Below are positions 26,418 through 34,951 of a stretch of DNA of 64,000 bases, piece after piece. The stretch comes from CAWBRT01 sp050015355. GTDB lineage: Bacteria > Acidobacteriota > Terriglobia > Terriglobales > Acidobacteriaceae. The position numbers and the translations under genes were made by a program. The stretch spans positions 17,081 through 81,080 of the forward strand of contig JBEKBO010000004.1 of assembly GCA_050015355.1 (NCBI GenBank), read 5' to 3'. Each line of letters opens with the position of its first letter. Position 1 is the stretch's first letter. The notes under the pieces are model-generated. The model saw only the letters and a program-made list of their open reading frames with translations, had not been told where the DNA came from and did no database searches.

Positions 26418-27302
26418 ATGCGCATTGGCTTCATCGGGCTCGGCCTGATGGGAACCCCGTTAGCCATCAACATCCTCAAAGGCGGTTTCGAACTCACTGT
26501 CTGGAACCGCACCGCAGCAAAGACGGAGCCCTTGCTAGCCGCAGGGGCCGTCCGGGCCGAGAGCATCGGCCAGTTGGCTCGGTGGTCCGATGTGGTTATC
26601 ACCATGCTCACCGACGCCGCGGCATCGGAATCCGTGATCTGCGGCAAGAACGGCGTTCTCGACAATGCCCGACCGCGGTTGATTGTCATCGACATGGGCT
26701 CGATTGCTCCGGAGATGTCGCGCTCCATTGCTGAGCGCGCGAAAGAGCGCAGCGTTCGAATGCTCGACGCGCCCGTCACCGGCAATCCGAAGGTGGCCGA
26801 GGCCGGGAAACTTGGCGTCATGATTGGCGGCGAGAAGGAGGCGGTGGATCATGTCCGACCGCTTCTTGAGAAGGTGTCGGCGGTGATCGTCCACGCCGGT
26901 CCCTCGGGCGCGGGTTCCACGCTCAAGCTTGTCAACAATTTGATTATGGGCGTAGCAATCGAGGCCGTCGCGGAGGCACTCGTCCTCGCCAGGAAGGCGG
27001 GAATCGATCCTGATTGCGTCCGGCAGATCACCAGCGTCGGGGGCGCGCGCACCGGAGCGATGGAGACACGTGGGTCACGCATGGTCGCCCACGATTTCTC
27101 GCCCCATTTCTCGACGGACAACATGCACAAGGACCTCTCGACGGCTCTCAGGCTTGCGGACGCCGTGGGAGCGGTGGCGCCCGCCGCCTCGGCGGCCTTG
27201 GAGGTGCTCCGCGCAGCCCGTGCGCAAGGCAAGGGCAGCCTGGATTCTGCCGTTGTCTATACGGTCATTGAGCAGCTCTGCGGCCTCAGCCCAAGAGGGT
27301 GA
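26418..27302 (+). CDS. 3-hydroxyisobutyrate dehydrogenase / tartronate-semialdehyde reductase family
   Basis: A 294-residue beta-hydroxyacid dehydrogenase with AAGGAGAA before the ATG. Seen are the Rossmann motif GFIGLGLMGTPLAINILKGG, the substrate motif DAPVTGNPKVAEAGKLGVMIGG and the catalytic-Lys region GSTLKLVNNLIMG near residue 172. Relatives are GarR/GlxR (tartronate semialdehyde to glycerate) and MmsB (3-hydroxyisobutyrate in valine breakdown). The downstream Liv-type transporter would fit valine-related use, the sugar-acid genes upstream would fit GarR; the motifs do not decide. Confidence 0.9.
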   Translation: MRIGFIGLGLMGTPLAINILKGGFELTVWNRTAAKTEPLLAAGAVRAESIGQLARWSDVVITMLTDAAASESVICGKNGVLDNARPRLIVIDMGSIAPEMSRSIAERAKERSVRMLDAPVTGNPKVAEAGKLGVMIGGEKEAVDHVRPLLEKVSAVIVHAGPSGAGSTLKLVNNLIMGVAIEAVAEALVLARKAGIDPDCVRQITSVGGARTGAMETRGSRMVAHDFSPHFSTDNMHKDLSTALRLADAVGAVAPAASAALEVLRAARAQGKGSLDSAVVYTVIEQLCGLSPRG

Positions 27303-27459
27303 TCGTCGATACATCGCCTTCTCACCAATTATCCGGGGTCCCGAACCCCTAGTCTTGTTCTGGGAACTCAGACGTGGTCAGTTGATGAGTGACGGAAGAC
27401 TCGCTAGCTATATTTCGGTGTGATCCCGTGGCAATCGATCAGTTCCATGACAAACGTCG

Positions 27460-27471
27460 ATTGATATCAAT
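27460..27471. promoter_or_regulatory. 12-bp palindrome ATTGATATCAAT
   Basis: A perfect palindrome 110 bases upstream of the livK-type start at 27582, with ATCGAT motifs close by (27434-27439). It may be an operator for the Liv cluster. No matching regulator is encoded here. Confidence 0.3.
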
Positions 27472-27581
27472 GGATGCCTGCGCCTCGATTCGCTTTTTTG
27501 CCTTTACACGACAGCGGGCATTTGATATCTGTGTTGCGCCGTAATCTCGAAAAAATATCAATTACCGAAGGGGGCACCATC

Positions 27582-28718
27582 ATGCGCAAGTGGTTCGCCA
27601 GTGCAGTGCTAGGGCTCGTTGCCGGCGTGACCGTCGGCGTCCTCAGTTTGCAAGCAGCCGATACGATCAAGATTGGTTTTACCCCGCCCGTGACCGGCGC
27701 TTCGGCGGACGAGGGCGCCCTGCAAATCAAAGCGATCAAACTTGCTGTGAAGCAAATCAACGCAGCAGGAGGGGTGAACGGCAAGAAGATCGACCTGATC
27801 ATTGTGGACAACCAGTCCACCAACCCCGGCGCTTTGGCTGCGCTGCAGAAGGCCGTGGAGCAGGAGAAGGTCTTGGCGCTGGTCGGCTCCGTCAAGAGCA
27901 CCCAGATTCTGGCCATGTCCGATGCGATCAAGAACTATGGCATCCCCACAATAATCGGCGGGACCAATGCCACCCTGACCAAGCAGGGGAACCCGTGGCT
28001 GTTCCGCGTCCGGCCGGATGACTCTATCGCCGCGGCCGCCATGGTCAAGTACATCAAGGAAAACACCAAGTACACCAAGGTGGCCATCCTGCACGACTCC
28101 GACGCCTTCGGTACCGGCGGCGCCGATCTGGTCGAGAAGGGCGCCAAGGATGCGGGCCTGAACGTGGTGAGGCGGGAGAAGTACACCACCAAGAGTAAGG
28201 ACTTCACCGCACAGCTCCTCTCGCTCAAGAACTCCGGAGCCGAGATCATGGTGCTGTACGGCACGAACCCCGAGGACGTGGCGCTGATCCAGCGGCAGTA
28301 CAAGCAGCTCGGCTTGCCCTTCAAGTACATCGGCTCCCCCTCCAGTCAGATGAGGGACACCATTAACCTCTCGCGGGATGCGGCGGAGGGGCTGCTCGCC
28401 ATCGCTGACTTCGTGCCCGGCCAGAGCGACGTGAACAAGAAGTACGCTGAGGACTACAAGAAGGAATACAACCAGGATTTCGACGCCACCTCGGCCTGGA
28501 CTTATGACGGCCTGAAAATTTTGGTGGATGCAATCAAAAAGGGTGGTGAGGATCGCACCAAGATCCGCAACGCCATCCTGGCTACCAAGGGATACCAGGG
28601 TGTCCTGGGCGTGTTCTCCTTCACCCCCAACGGGGACGGTCTGAGCGAAGTGAGTGTGGTACAGATCGAAAAGGGGAATCCCAAGCTCCTCAAGGTCGTG
28701 AACACAAGGGCCAAGTAA
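27582..28718 (+). CDS. Branched-chain amino-acid-type ABC substrate-binding protein (LivK family)
   Basis: A 378-residue periplasmic binding protein (type I fold). The ATG at 27582 opens a signal peptide ending near LSLQAAD; the frame extends upstream without family similarity. Seen are IKIGFTPPVTGASADEGA, AVKQINAAGGVNGKKIDLI, QSTNPGALAALQKAVEQE and a C-terminal SAWTYDGLKILVDAI. Ligands of this family include Leu/Ile/Val, but also aromatic acids, amides and urea. It is the first gene of a four-gene transporter operon (binding protein, LivH, LivM-LivG fusion, LivF). Confidence 0.92.
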   Translation: MRKWFASAVLGLVAGVTVGVLSLQAADTIKIGFTPPVTGASADEGALQIKAIKLAVKQINAAGGVNGKKIDLIIVDNQSTNPGALAALQKAVEQEKVLALVGSVKSTQILAMSDAIKNYGIPTIIGGTNATLTKQGNPWLFRVRPDDSIAAAAMVKYIKENTKYTKVAILHDSDAFGTGGADLVEKGAKDAGLNVVRREKYTTKSKDFTAQLLSLKNSGAEIMVLYGTNPEDVALIQRQYKQLGLPFKYIGSPSSQMRDTINLSRDAAEGLLAIADFVPGQSDVNKKYAEDYKKEYNQDFDATSAWTYDGLKILVDAIKKGGEDRTKIRNAILATKGYQGVLGVFSFTPNGDGLSEVSVVQIEKGNPKLLKVVNTRAK

Positions 28719-28795
28719 ATTCCCCAACCTTTAGTGATCAGGAGGCGCGGGTCCCCGGTGGCGACCGGGGGCCATGCGCATCTGGAGGCTTCTGC

Positions 28796-29677
28796 ATGGA
28801 CGTTTCTACCAATCTGCAAATGGTGACCGCAGGGCTGGCCATGGGCTCCATCTATGCCCTCGTCGCCCTGGGATTCGTCCTGATCTTCAACGCGGTTGGG
28901 GTCGTGAACTTCGCCCAGGGCGAGTTTGTCATGGTTCCAGCCTTCGTGGCCGTCTGGCTGATCGACATCTTGAAGATTCCGTTCCCCTTGACATACCTGA
29001 TCACCGTTATTTTTATGGGGGTATTTGGCATCGTCTTCCAGCGCATTGCCTACTACCCCCTGCGCCATCGGACGTTCCTTCCTGTCATCATCGCCACCAT
29101 CGGTGTTTCCATCTTCCTCAAAAACGGAGCTCAGATGGTATTCGGGGCCGAGCCGTTCCTTATGCAACGGCCGACCCCCCCGGACGTCCTGAACCTGGCC
29201 AGCGTCTTCGTGGACCCGCAGTACATCGTAATCATCGTGGCCACCCTGGCGCTGCTCGCGTTCCAGTACTTCTTCTTTGAAAAGACATCTCTGGGCAAAA
29301 AGATGCAGGCGACGGCGCAGGACAAGGAGATGGCGCGGCTCCTCGGCATCCGCGTGGCGAAGATGATCGCCATCACTTTCGTCTACAGCTCCATCCTGGG
29401 GGCGGCGGCGGGCATTCTGGTCGGCCCGATTTTTTACGTGACAAAAGAGATGGGCGCCATGCTGGGGCTCAAGGCGTTCTGCTCCACCATCGTGGGAGGC
29501 TTCGGGAGCGTGCCCGGGGCAATCCTTGGGGGAATTTTCCTTGGAGTGGTCGAAGTTTTCGCGGCTTACTACATCTCCAGCGCCTACCGCGACGCGTTCG
29601 CCTTCATCCTCCTGATCCTGGTACTGCTCTTCCGCCCGCAGGGTTTCTTCGGCGAAAAGATCGCCGAGAAAGCATAG
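28796..29677 (+). CDS. ABC transporter permease (LivH family)
   Basis: A 293-residue membrane protein with about eight helices. LivH landmarks are GLAMGSIYALVALGFVLIFNAVGVVNFAQGEF at the N-terminus and the conserved cytoplasmic loop KEMGAMLGLKAFCSTIVGGFGS with GAILGG. It forms one half of the transport channel with the LivM domain encoded 11 bases downstream. The binding-protein gene ends 77 bases upstream. Confidence 0.93.
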   Translation: MDVSTNLQMVTAGLAMGSIYALVALGFVLIFNAVGVVNFAQGEFVMVPAFVAVWLIDILKIPFPLTYLITVIFMGVFGIVFQRIAYYPLRHRTFLPVIIATIGVSIFLKNGAQMVFGAEPFLMQRPTPPDVLNLASVFVDPQYIVIIVATLALLAFQYFFFEKTSLGKKMQATAQDKEMARLLGIRVAKMIAITFVYSSILGAAAGILVGPIFYVTKEMGAMLGLKAFCSTIVGGFGSVPGAILGGIFLGVVEVFAAYYISSAYRDAFAFILLILVLLFRPQGFFGEKIAEKA

Positions 29678-29688
29678 AGGGTACGGCC

Positions 29689-31536
29689 ATGAGTCCACGC
29701 GCGGCCACGCCGCTCCTCATCGCGATCCTCGCCCTGGCTGTCCTCGTCTTCCCCTGGGCCGTGGGCAGCGGCTACTGGCTCAACTTGGTGAATCTGGCGA
29801 TCGGCTTCTCCGTGGCCTGCCTCGGGCTGAACATCGTCCTGGGCTACGGGGGGCAGCTTTCCCTGGCTCAGGCGGCCTTCTGGGGTGTGGGGGCCTACAC
29901 GACGACAGTGCTCACGGTCAATTACGGGATGTCGCCTTGGCTGGGCATGGTCGCCGCGTTCATTGTGGCGGCCCTCTTCGGGGTGCTCCTAGGCATTCCT
30001 ACTCTGAAGCTCTCTGGCCACTACCTGGCCATGGTCACCATCGGCTTCGGGGTCATCCTGCAACTCATCCTGATCAACGCCGTCTGGCTGACAGGCGGAT
30101 CGGACGGCATCCCCAAGATCCCGTCGCCGTGGATCGGCCCCTATGAACTAAAGGACCCCAAAAACTTTTTTTACGTGGCGGCCGTATCACTGATCCTTCT
30201 CACCTGGGCGTCGATTCGGCTGAAGAACTCGCGCGTGGGGCGTGCCTTTATGGCTATCCGTGAGAATGAGATGGCGGCCGAGACAGCGGGAGTGGACTCC
30301 ACCTACTACAAGATCACGGCCTTCGCCCTATCGGCCGGCTACGGCGGGTTCGGGGGCTGGCTGTTCGCCCACAGCGGCTCGCATTACATCAGTCCCGACA
30401 CATTCTCCTTCGACCAATCGGTGATGTTCCTGGCCATGATGGTGCTCGGCGGCAACGGCTCAGCGGTGGGGTCCATTGTAGGCGCGGTCCTGCTCACCCT
30501 GATGCCGGAGGTGCTGCGCTTCCTGAAGGACTACTACATGATGGTCTACGCGGCAGGCATCGTGGCCGTGATGATTTTCATGCCGGGCGGAATCGCTGGC
30601 CTCGTGCGGGGCTGGGCGGTCAGCCGACGGCTGCGGACCTGGTGGACCTCCGGCTCTTTGGCCGCACACGACGTGGCGGCGGAGCTGAAGGAACGTCATG
30701 CAGGAAAAACAGACTTCCCTTTGCCGAATGTCGGCGGCTCCGGCAGCAACGGGACGATCCTTGCCGTCAGAGGGCTGGCCAAGTACTTCGGCGGGTTGAA
30801 GGCGGTGGACGGCGTGGACATGGAAGTCCGCGGCGGCGAAATCCAGGCGCTTATCGGACCCAACGGCTCGGGTAAGACCACCATCCTGAACATGCTGAGC
30901 GGCCTGTACATACCTACTGCGGGCGAGATCGTTCTGGACGGGACAACCGTCACCGGCCGGAAGCCCCACATCATTACCGCCCACGGGATGGCGCGCACGT
31001 TCCAGAATATCCGCCTGTTCGGCGAATTGACGGTGCTGGACAATGTCCTGATTGGCCAGCACAGCCGTTCCCGAGCGGGGCTGGTGAGAAGCATCCTCCA
31101 ACTGGGCTCGCAGCAGGCCGAAGAGGCAGCCCTGCGCCAGAAGGCTCTGGAGGCGCTGGCGTTCGTCGGCCTCTGGGGAAAAGAGTTCGCCGAGGCCAAG
31201 AGCCTCCCCTACGGGCAGCAGCGGCTGCTGGAGCTGGCGCGTGCTCTGGTCTCGGACCCCAAGCTCCTCCTGCTGGACGAGCCGGCCGCCGGACTCAACT
31301 CGGCCGAGACCGAGATGCTGCTGGATCTGCTCTTCCAGATCAGGGATCGTGGGATCACGATCCTGCTTGTCGAACATGACATGAGCCTGGTGATGAACGT
31401 GTCCGATCACATCACGGTTCTGAATTTCGGCAAGAAAATCGCCGAAGGCCCTGCTGAAACCATCGAGAAGAATCAGGAGGTGATTGACGCCTACCTGGGA
31501 ACGGAGGTGGGCAATGCTCAAGGTCTCGGGAATTGA
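29689..31536 (+). CDS. Fused ABC permease-ATPase (LivM-LivG)
   Basis: A 615-residue fusion. Residues ~1-320 are a LivM permease (NIVLGYGGQLSLAQAAFWGVG, PTLKLSGHYLAMVTIGFGVI, AIRENEMAAETAGVD). A short linker leads to a LivG ATPase from ~345, with Walker A GPNGSGKTT near 390, ARTFQNIRLFGELTVLDNVL, signature LPYGQQRLLELARAL, Walker B LLLLDEPAAGLN and switch His in VEHDMSLV. LivM-LivG fusions occur in several phyla. The last bases overlap the start of livF, indicating coupled translation. Confidence 0.93.
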   Translation: MSPRAATPLLIAILALAVLVFPWAVGSGYWLNLVNLAIGFSVACLGLNIVLGYGGQLSLAQAAFWGVGAYTTTVLTVNYGMSPWLGMVAAFIVAALFGVLLGIPTLKLSGHYLAMVTIGFGVILQLILINAVWLTGGSDGIPKIPSPWIGPYELKDPKNFFYVAAVSLILLTWASIRLKNSRVGRAFMAIRENEMAAETAGVDSTYYKITAFALSAGYGGFGGWLFAHSGSHYISPDTFSFDQSVMFLAMMVLGGNGSAVGSIVGAVLLTLMPEVLRFLKDYYMMVYAAGIVAVMIFMPGGIAGLVRGWAVSRRLRTWWTSGSLAAHDVAAELKERHAGKTDFPLPNVGGSGSNGTILAVRGLAKYFGGLKAVDGVDMEVRGGEIQALIGPNGSGKTTILNMLSGLYIPTAGEIVLDGTTVTGRKPHIITAHGMARTFQNIRLFGELTVLDNVLIGQHSRSRAGLVRSILQLGSQQAEEAALRQKALEALAFVGLWGKEFAEAKSLPYGQQRLLELARALVSDPKLLLLDEPAAGLNSAETEMLLDLLFQIRDRGITILLVEHDMSLVMNVSDHITVLNFGKKIAEGPAETIEKNQEVIDAYLGTEVGNAQGLGN

Positions 31537-32296
31537 GACTTGGTACGGCGCAGTCCAGGCGCTCAAAGGCGTCTCGCTGGAAGTGAAGCAGGAGGAGATC
31601 GTCGCCCTGCTCGGAGCCAACGGCGCCGGTAAGAGCACCACCATCAAGACGATTACCGGGATGCTGAAGCCGGCCAAGGGCCAGATTGAGTTCCTGGGGC
31701 AGAATATCGCGGGGATGGAACCCGAAGACATCGCAGAGGCCGGAATCGCGTGTGTCCCCGAGGGGCGGCATATCTTCCCCGGCCTCACCGTGATGGACAA
31801 TCTGATGCTGGGGGCCACGCCACGTAAGAAGCCCTCAAAAGCCGATTTGGACCGAGACCTGGAGCGTGTGTTCCACCACTTCCCGATCCTAAAAGAATTC
31901 AAGGACCGTCTGGGTTGGCAGCTCTCGGGCGGCCAGCAGCAGATGCTCGCCATCGGCCGCGGCCTCATGTCCGGGGCGAAGCTCCTGCTCATGGACGAGC
32001 CTTCCCTGGGCTTGGCGCCCGTCCTGGTGCAGGAAGTCTTTCGGGTCATCAAGGCGATCAACTCGACCGGAACCACCATACTCCTCGTGGAACAAAACGC
32101 CCGGATGGCGCTCCTGATCGCCCATCGCGGCTACGTCCTGGAGACCGGCCGGATGACCTTGACCGATACCTCGGCGAATCTCCTGGCGAACGAGGACATG
32201 AAGGCACACTACTTGGGCTCCCATGCTCACGTCAAAGAGGCGCGCCAGCGCCGCTCTCAATCAGGACATACGAGCACAAGGTTTACGGGACAATAA
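31514..32296 (+). CDS. ABC transporter ATP-binding protein (LivF family)
   Basis: A 260-residue ATPase. The ATG at 31514 lies inside the end of the previous gene with GGAGGTGG upstream. Seen are Walker A GANGAGKST near residue 38, the LivF-specific CVPEGRHIFPGLTVMDNLMLG, signature LSGGQQQMLAIGRGL, Walker B LLLMDEPSLGLAP and VEQNARMAL. It pairs with the LivG domain of the fusion protein to power uptake. The C-terminal ~20 residues are basic and not conserved. Confidence 0.92.
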   Translation: MLKVSGIETWYGAVQALKGVSLEVKQEEIVALLGANGAGKSTTIKTITGMLKPAKGQIEFLGQNIAGMEPEDIAEAGIACVPEGRHIFPGLTVMDNLMLGATPRKKPSKADLDRDLERVFHHFPILKEFKDRLGWQLSGGQQQMLAIGRGLMSGAKLLLMDEPSLGLAPVLVQEVFRVIKAINSTGTTILLVEQNARMALLIAHRGYVLETGRMTLTDTSANLLANEDMKAHYLGSHAHVKEARQRRSQSGHTSTRFTGQ

Positions 32297-32328
32297 GACC
32301 ACGAGAAGTTCGCGCAATAATCTGAAGG

Positions 32329-32361
32329 GTCATTCTGAGCGAGCGTAGCGAGCGAAGACCT
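32329..32361. repeat. GTCATTCTGAGCGAGCG-type intergenic element
   Basis: A short sequence beginning GTCATTCTGAGCGAGCGTAG and ending GAGCGAAGACCT lies between convergent genes. Elements of the form GTCATTCTGAGCGA...GAAGA(A)NCT are, to my knowledge, common intergenic repeats in some soil and environmental bacteria. Only one copy was noticed in this window. It has dyad potential (GAGCGAGCG / CGAGCGA). Confidence 0.45.
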
Positions 32362-32371
32362 ACCTCTCTTA

Positions 32372-33403
32372 TTAGCTGACTATCCACTCCGATATCGCCT
32401 TCGTATCCACAACGCGCTTCAACTCACGCAGCAGTAAATACGGTGTCATGCGGAAGGTATCCCGCGTCGCACCCGCCAGGTGCGGTGTAATGGTTACGTT
32501 ATCCATCGCAAGCAAGGGATGTCCCGCGGGCACTGGTTCAGTCCAGAACACATCTAGCGCGGCTCCGCCAATGCGCCGTTCCTGCAACGCTGCAATCAGG
32601 GCGGCCTCATCGACCAGTCCAGCCCGCGCCGTGTTGATTAGATATACTGTCGATTTCATCCACGAAAACGCTTCCCTCCCAATCAGTCCCATCGTATCTT
32701 TGCCAAGCCTGGCATGAATGCTGATGAAATCAGATTGCCTGCATAACTTTTCCAGTGACACCGCTTCCGCCCCGAACTTTGCCAGCGCATCTTGCGCCAC
32801 GTATGGATCGTAAACAAGAATACGGACGCCAAAGTTCAGTAGCTTTTGTGCGACGAGTCGTCCGATGAAGCCGAATCCCACCAGACCTATGGTCTTATCC
32901 CGCATGTCGCCCATGAAAGCGGAATTGGCATATTTTTTCTTCCACTCCCCTTGCATTAGAGCGGCATGGCCTCGCGCCAGGTTACGTAATTCGGCCAACA
33001 TGAGTGCAATCGTAAAATCGGATACAGCCTCCGCATTGCGACCCATGGTTTTCATCACCTTGATACCCTTATCGGCAGCGGCCTTCAGGTCAATGTTTTC
33101 CGTGCCCGCCCGGCAAACACCGATGTACGATGCGCTGCTGCGTTTAATGAGCTGTGCGTTCAGCGGCGTATGGTGAGTGATGATAACGTCGATATTCTTG
33201 ATTTTGTCGTTCAACTCGGCAGGCGGTTTGCCTGCGCCAGGTCCGAGCTTCTCTACTTGACTCCGCAGGAACCAGAATTCTTCCTCATTGGCGGGTTGCC
33301 AATCGACCTCGCTGATCTGCACGTTCGCACCGAACACATCACGCACAGCGCTTGCCAGTGTGGCAGAGGGGAGCAATGGATCTCCGACTACCAAGAACCT
33401 CAT
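32372..33403 (-). CDS. D-isomer-specific 2-hydroxyacid dehydrogenase
   Basis: A 343-residue NAD-dependent enzyme of the SerA/hydroxypyruvate reductase fold. Seen are CRAGTENIDLKAAADKGIKV, Rossmann loop GLVGFGFIGRLVAQKL near residue 165, NTARAGLVDEAALIAAL (catalytic Arg and following Glu region) and TITPHLAGAT (catalytic His). The N-terminal ~100 residues are longer and less conserved than in SerA. It begins three bases after the stop of the FGGY kinase gene, so the two are coupled. It may oxidise or reduce a hydroxyacid made from the kinase product. Confidence 0.9.
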   Translation of the reverse strand: MRFLVVGDPLLPSATLASAVRDVFGANVQISEVDWQPANEEEFWFLRSQVEKLGPGAGKPPAELNDKIKNIDVIITHHTPLNAQLIKRSSASYIGVCRAGTENIDLKAAADKGIKVMKTMGRNAEAVSDFTIALMLAELRNLARGHAALMQGEWKKKYANSAFMGDMRDKTIGLVGFGFIGRLVAQKLLNFGVRILVYDPYVAQDALAKFGAEAVSLEKLCRQSDFISIHARLGKDTMGLIGREAFSWMKSTVYLINTARAGLVDEAALIAALQERRIGGAALDVFWTEPVPAGHPLLAMDNVTITPHLAGATRDTFRMTPYLLLRELKRVVDTKAISEWIVS

Positions 33404-33406
33404 CGA

Positions 33407-34918
33407 TTAAGCCTCTCTCTTCATTAAGCAATCGATCTGATGGTGAATCTGACGCAAAGAGGGGTAAACATGCCGGTAGGCTTCTTCAAAGATGACGCGA
33501 TAACGCCCGTGGCGGGTCGTATCAGGCGTGTAGATTTTTTTCTCGCGTCGCGTCTGCCGCACCGCATCCGCCGAATCCCGATAGATACCAGCCCCGAGTC
33601 CGGCTAGCATCGCCGCGCCCAGCGTAACCACCTCGGGAACTTCCAGGCAAATAACAGGAATACCGAGGATGTCTGCTTTCATCTGCATCCAGAACGGTGA
33701 CCGGGTAGCGCCTCCGACTACATTCAGGGAGGGTATGGGCTTTCCGACAATCTCCTGCATGCCATTGATGATCATGAGCGATTCGTAGCAGAGTCCTTCC
33801 AGGATAGCCCTCACCAAATCCCCTCGGGTATGCGAGGTAGTTAGCCCTATCAGAGCGCCTCTGGAAAGCGGATCTGCGCCCGGTGCGTACTTGCCCCGAA
33901 AATGCGGGAGCAGCAGCACTCCCTTTGCTCCCAGTGGCGATTGTTCCGCTTCAGCGATGAGCTTCGCGAAATCTTCCCTTACAATTTCCGTACGGAACCA
34001 ATCGAGAATCACGCCCGATGAAATCACTTGCCCGGCGATATAGTACTTGTCATCCACAACATAGTTCACACAAGTAAAATTCGTGTCGATATGCCGCGGA
34101 TCGTTGATGGGCTCATCGATCACCATCAGGATTTGTTCGCTGGTGCCCACCGCGCTCAAAACTTCCCCGGTATTGATCAGGCCGCAGGCAAAAGCACCGC
34201 ACACGTAATCCATCCCACCTGCAAAAACCGGAGTGCCTTCCGCAACGCCGGTTAACTTCGCGGCCTGCGATGTTACATTTCCGACCAGTTCACCCGAGCG
34301 CTTCAAGGTAGAACATATCTCCGCCGGAATCTTCGCATGTTCCAGTATTTCTCGCGACCAGCAGCAGCGGCGCAGGTCCACGGCCATCGTGCGGCAACCC
34401 ACCGACAGGTCTACGCCAGCCTGCCCCGTAAGCCGATAGGCGATGTAATCCTGCATGGATAGCCAGTGTTTCACGCGCTGGAACGACTCTGGCAGCCGAT
34501 TGCGGATCCATTGCACCTTGGTAATGCCTGCCATGGGACTCGGCACAAAGCCGGTAATGGAATAGATCTCCTCCGCTCCGAAGCTCTCACTCCACCAGCG
34601 GGCTATCTCTTCGGTACGAGTATCAAACCAGGCAATTGATCGATGAATCCATTGATCGTTCTCGTCGAGCAGTACGCCGGCGGCTCCCATGCTTGCAACC
34701 GCGATCCCGTCGACTTTCTCCTTCAACTGGCGAGTAACATCACCGAGCACTTCTTGAACCGCATCCCATAGTTGTCCAGGATCGAATTCCGCCCAATTGT
34801 TCTCTAAGTAGTGAGTGACAGTCTGGCGGCTGGCCGTTGCCTTCAAGGTCCCATCGGCGGCGTAAGCAGCCGCTTTGCAATTTGTGGTCCCCACATCGAT
34901 ACCGATCACACAGGCCAT
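33407..34918 (-). CDS. FGGY-family carbohydrate kinase
   Basis: A 503-residue sugar kinase. The ATG at 34918 has GAGGGAGGAG upstream. The N-terminal domain opens CVIGIDVGTTNCKAAAYAADG (ATP phosphate loop 1) and has SIAWFDTRTEEIARWW; the C-terminal domain has VFAGGMDYVCGAFACGLIN (catalytic-Asp region), VGTSEQI and GGATRSPFWMQMKADILG, then P, the FGGY signature. Relatives phosphorylate xylulose, other ketopentoses, tetruloses or autoinducer-2. It lies between an alcohol dehydrogenase and a 2-hydroxyacid dehydrogenase on the same strand, fitting a polyol-to-ketose-to-ketose-phosphate route; the sugar is not known. Confidence 0.91.
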   Translation of the reverse strand: MACVIGIDVGTTNCKAAAYAADGTLKATASRQTVTHYLENNWAEFDPGQLWDAVQEVLGDVTRQLKEKVDGIAVASMGAAGVLLDENDQWIHRSIAWFDTRTEEIARWWSESFGAEEIYSITGFVPSPMAGITKVQWIRNRLPESFQRVKHWLSMQDYIAYRLTGQAGVDLSVGCRTMAVDLRRCCWSREILEHAKIPAEICSTLKRSGELVGNVTSQAAKLTGVAEGTPVFAGGMDYVCGAFACGLINTGEVLSAVGTSEQILMVIDEPINDPRHIDTNFTCVNYVVDDKYYIAGQVISSGVILDWFRTEIVREDFAKLIAEAEQSPLGAKGVLLLPHFRGKYAPGADPLSRGALIGLTTSHTRGDLVRAILEGLCYESLMIINGMQEIVGKPIPSLNVVGGATRSPFWMQMKADILGIPVICLEVPEVVTLGAAMLAGLGAGIYRDSADAVRQTRREKKIYTPDTTRHGRYRVIFEEAYRHVYPSLRQIHHQIDCLMKREA

Positions 34919-34951
34919 GCCCGCTCCTCCCTCGTACCGTAGTGGCATGAG

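Noticed and set aside
27609..28727. 372-codon minus frame antisense to the LivK-type gene
   Set aside because: No start signal or domain; composition mirrors the sense gene.
28502..29698. 398-codon minus frame antisense to LivH
   Set aside because: Rich in Asp/His/Gln as expected for antisense of a hydrophobic protein; no motif.
30460..32079. 539-codon minus frame antisense to the LivM-LivG fusion and LivF genes
   Set aside because: Shadow of two convincingly assigned ABC genes.
32329..32361. CRISPR-like repeat
   Set aside because: Only one copy in the window and no spacer array; treated as an intergenic element.
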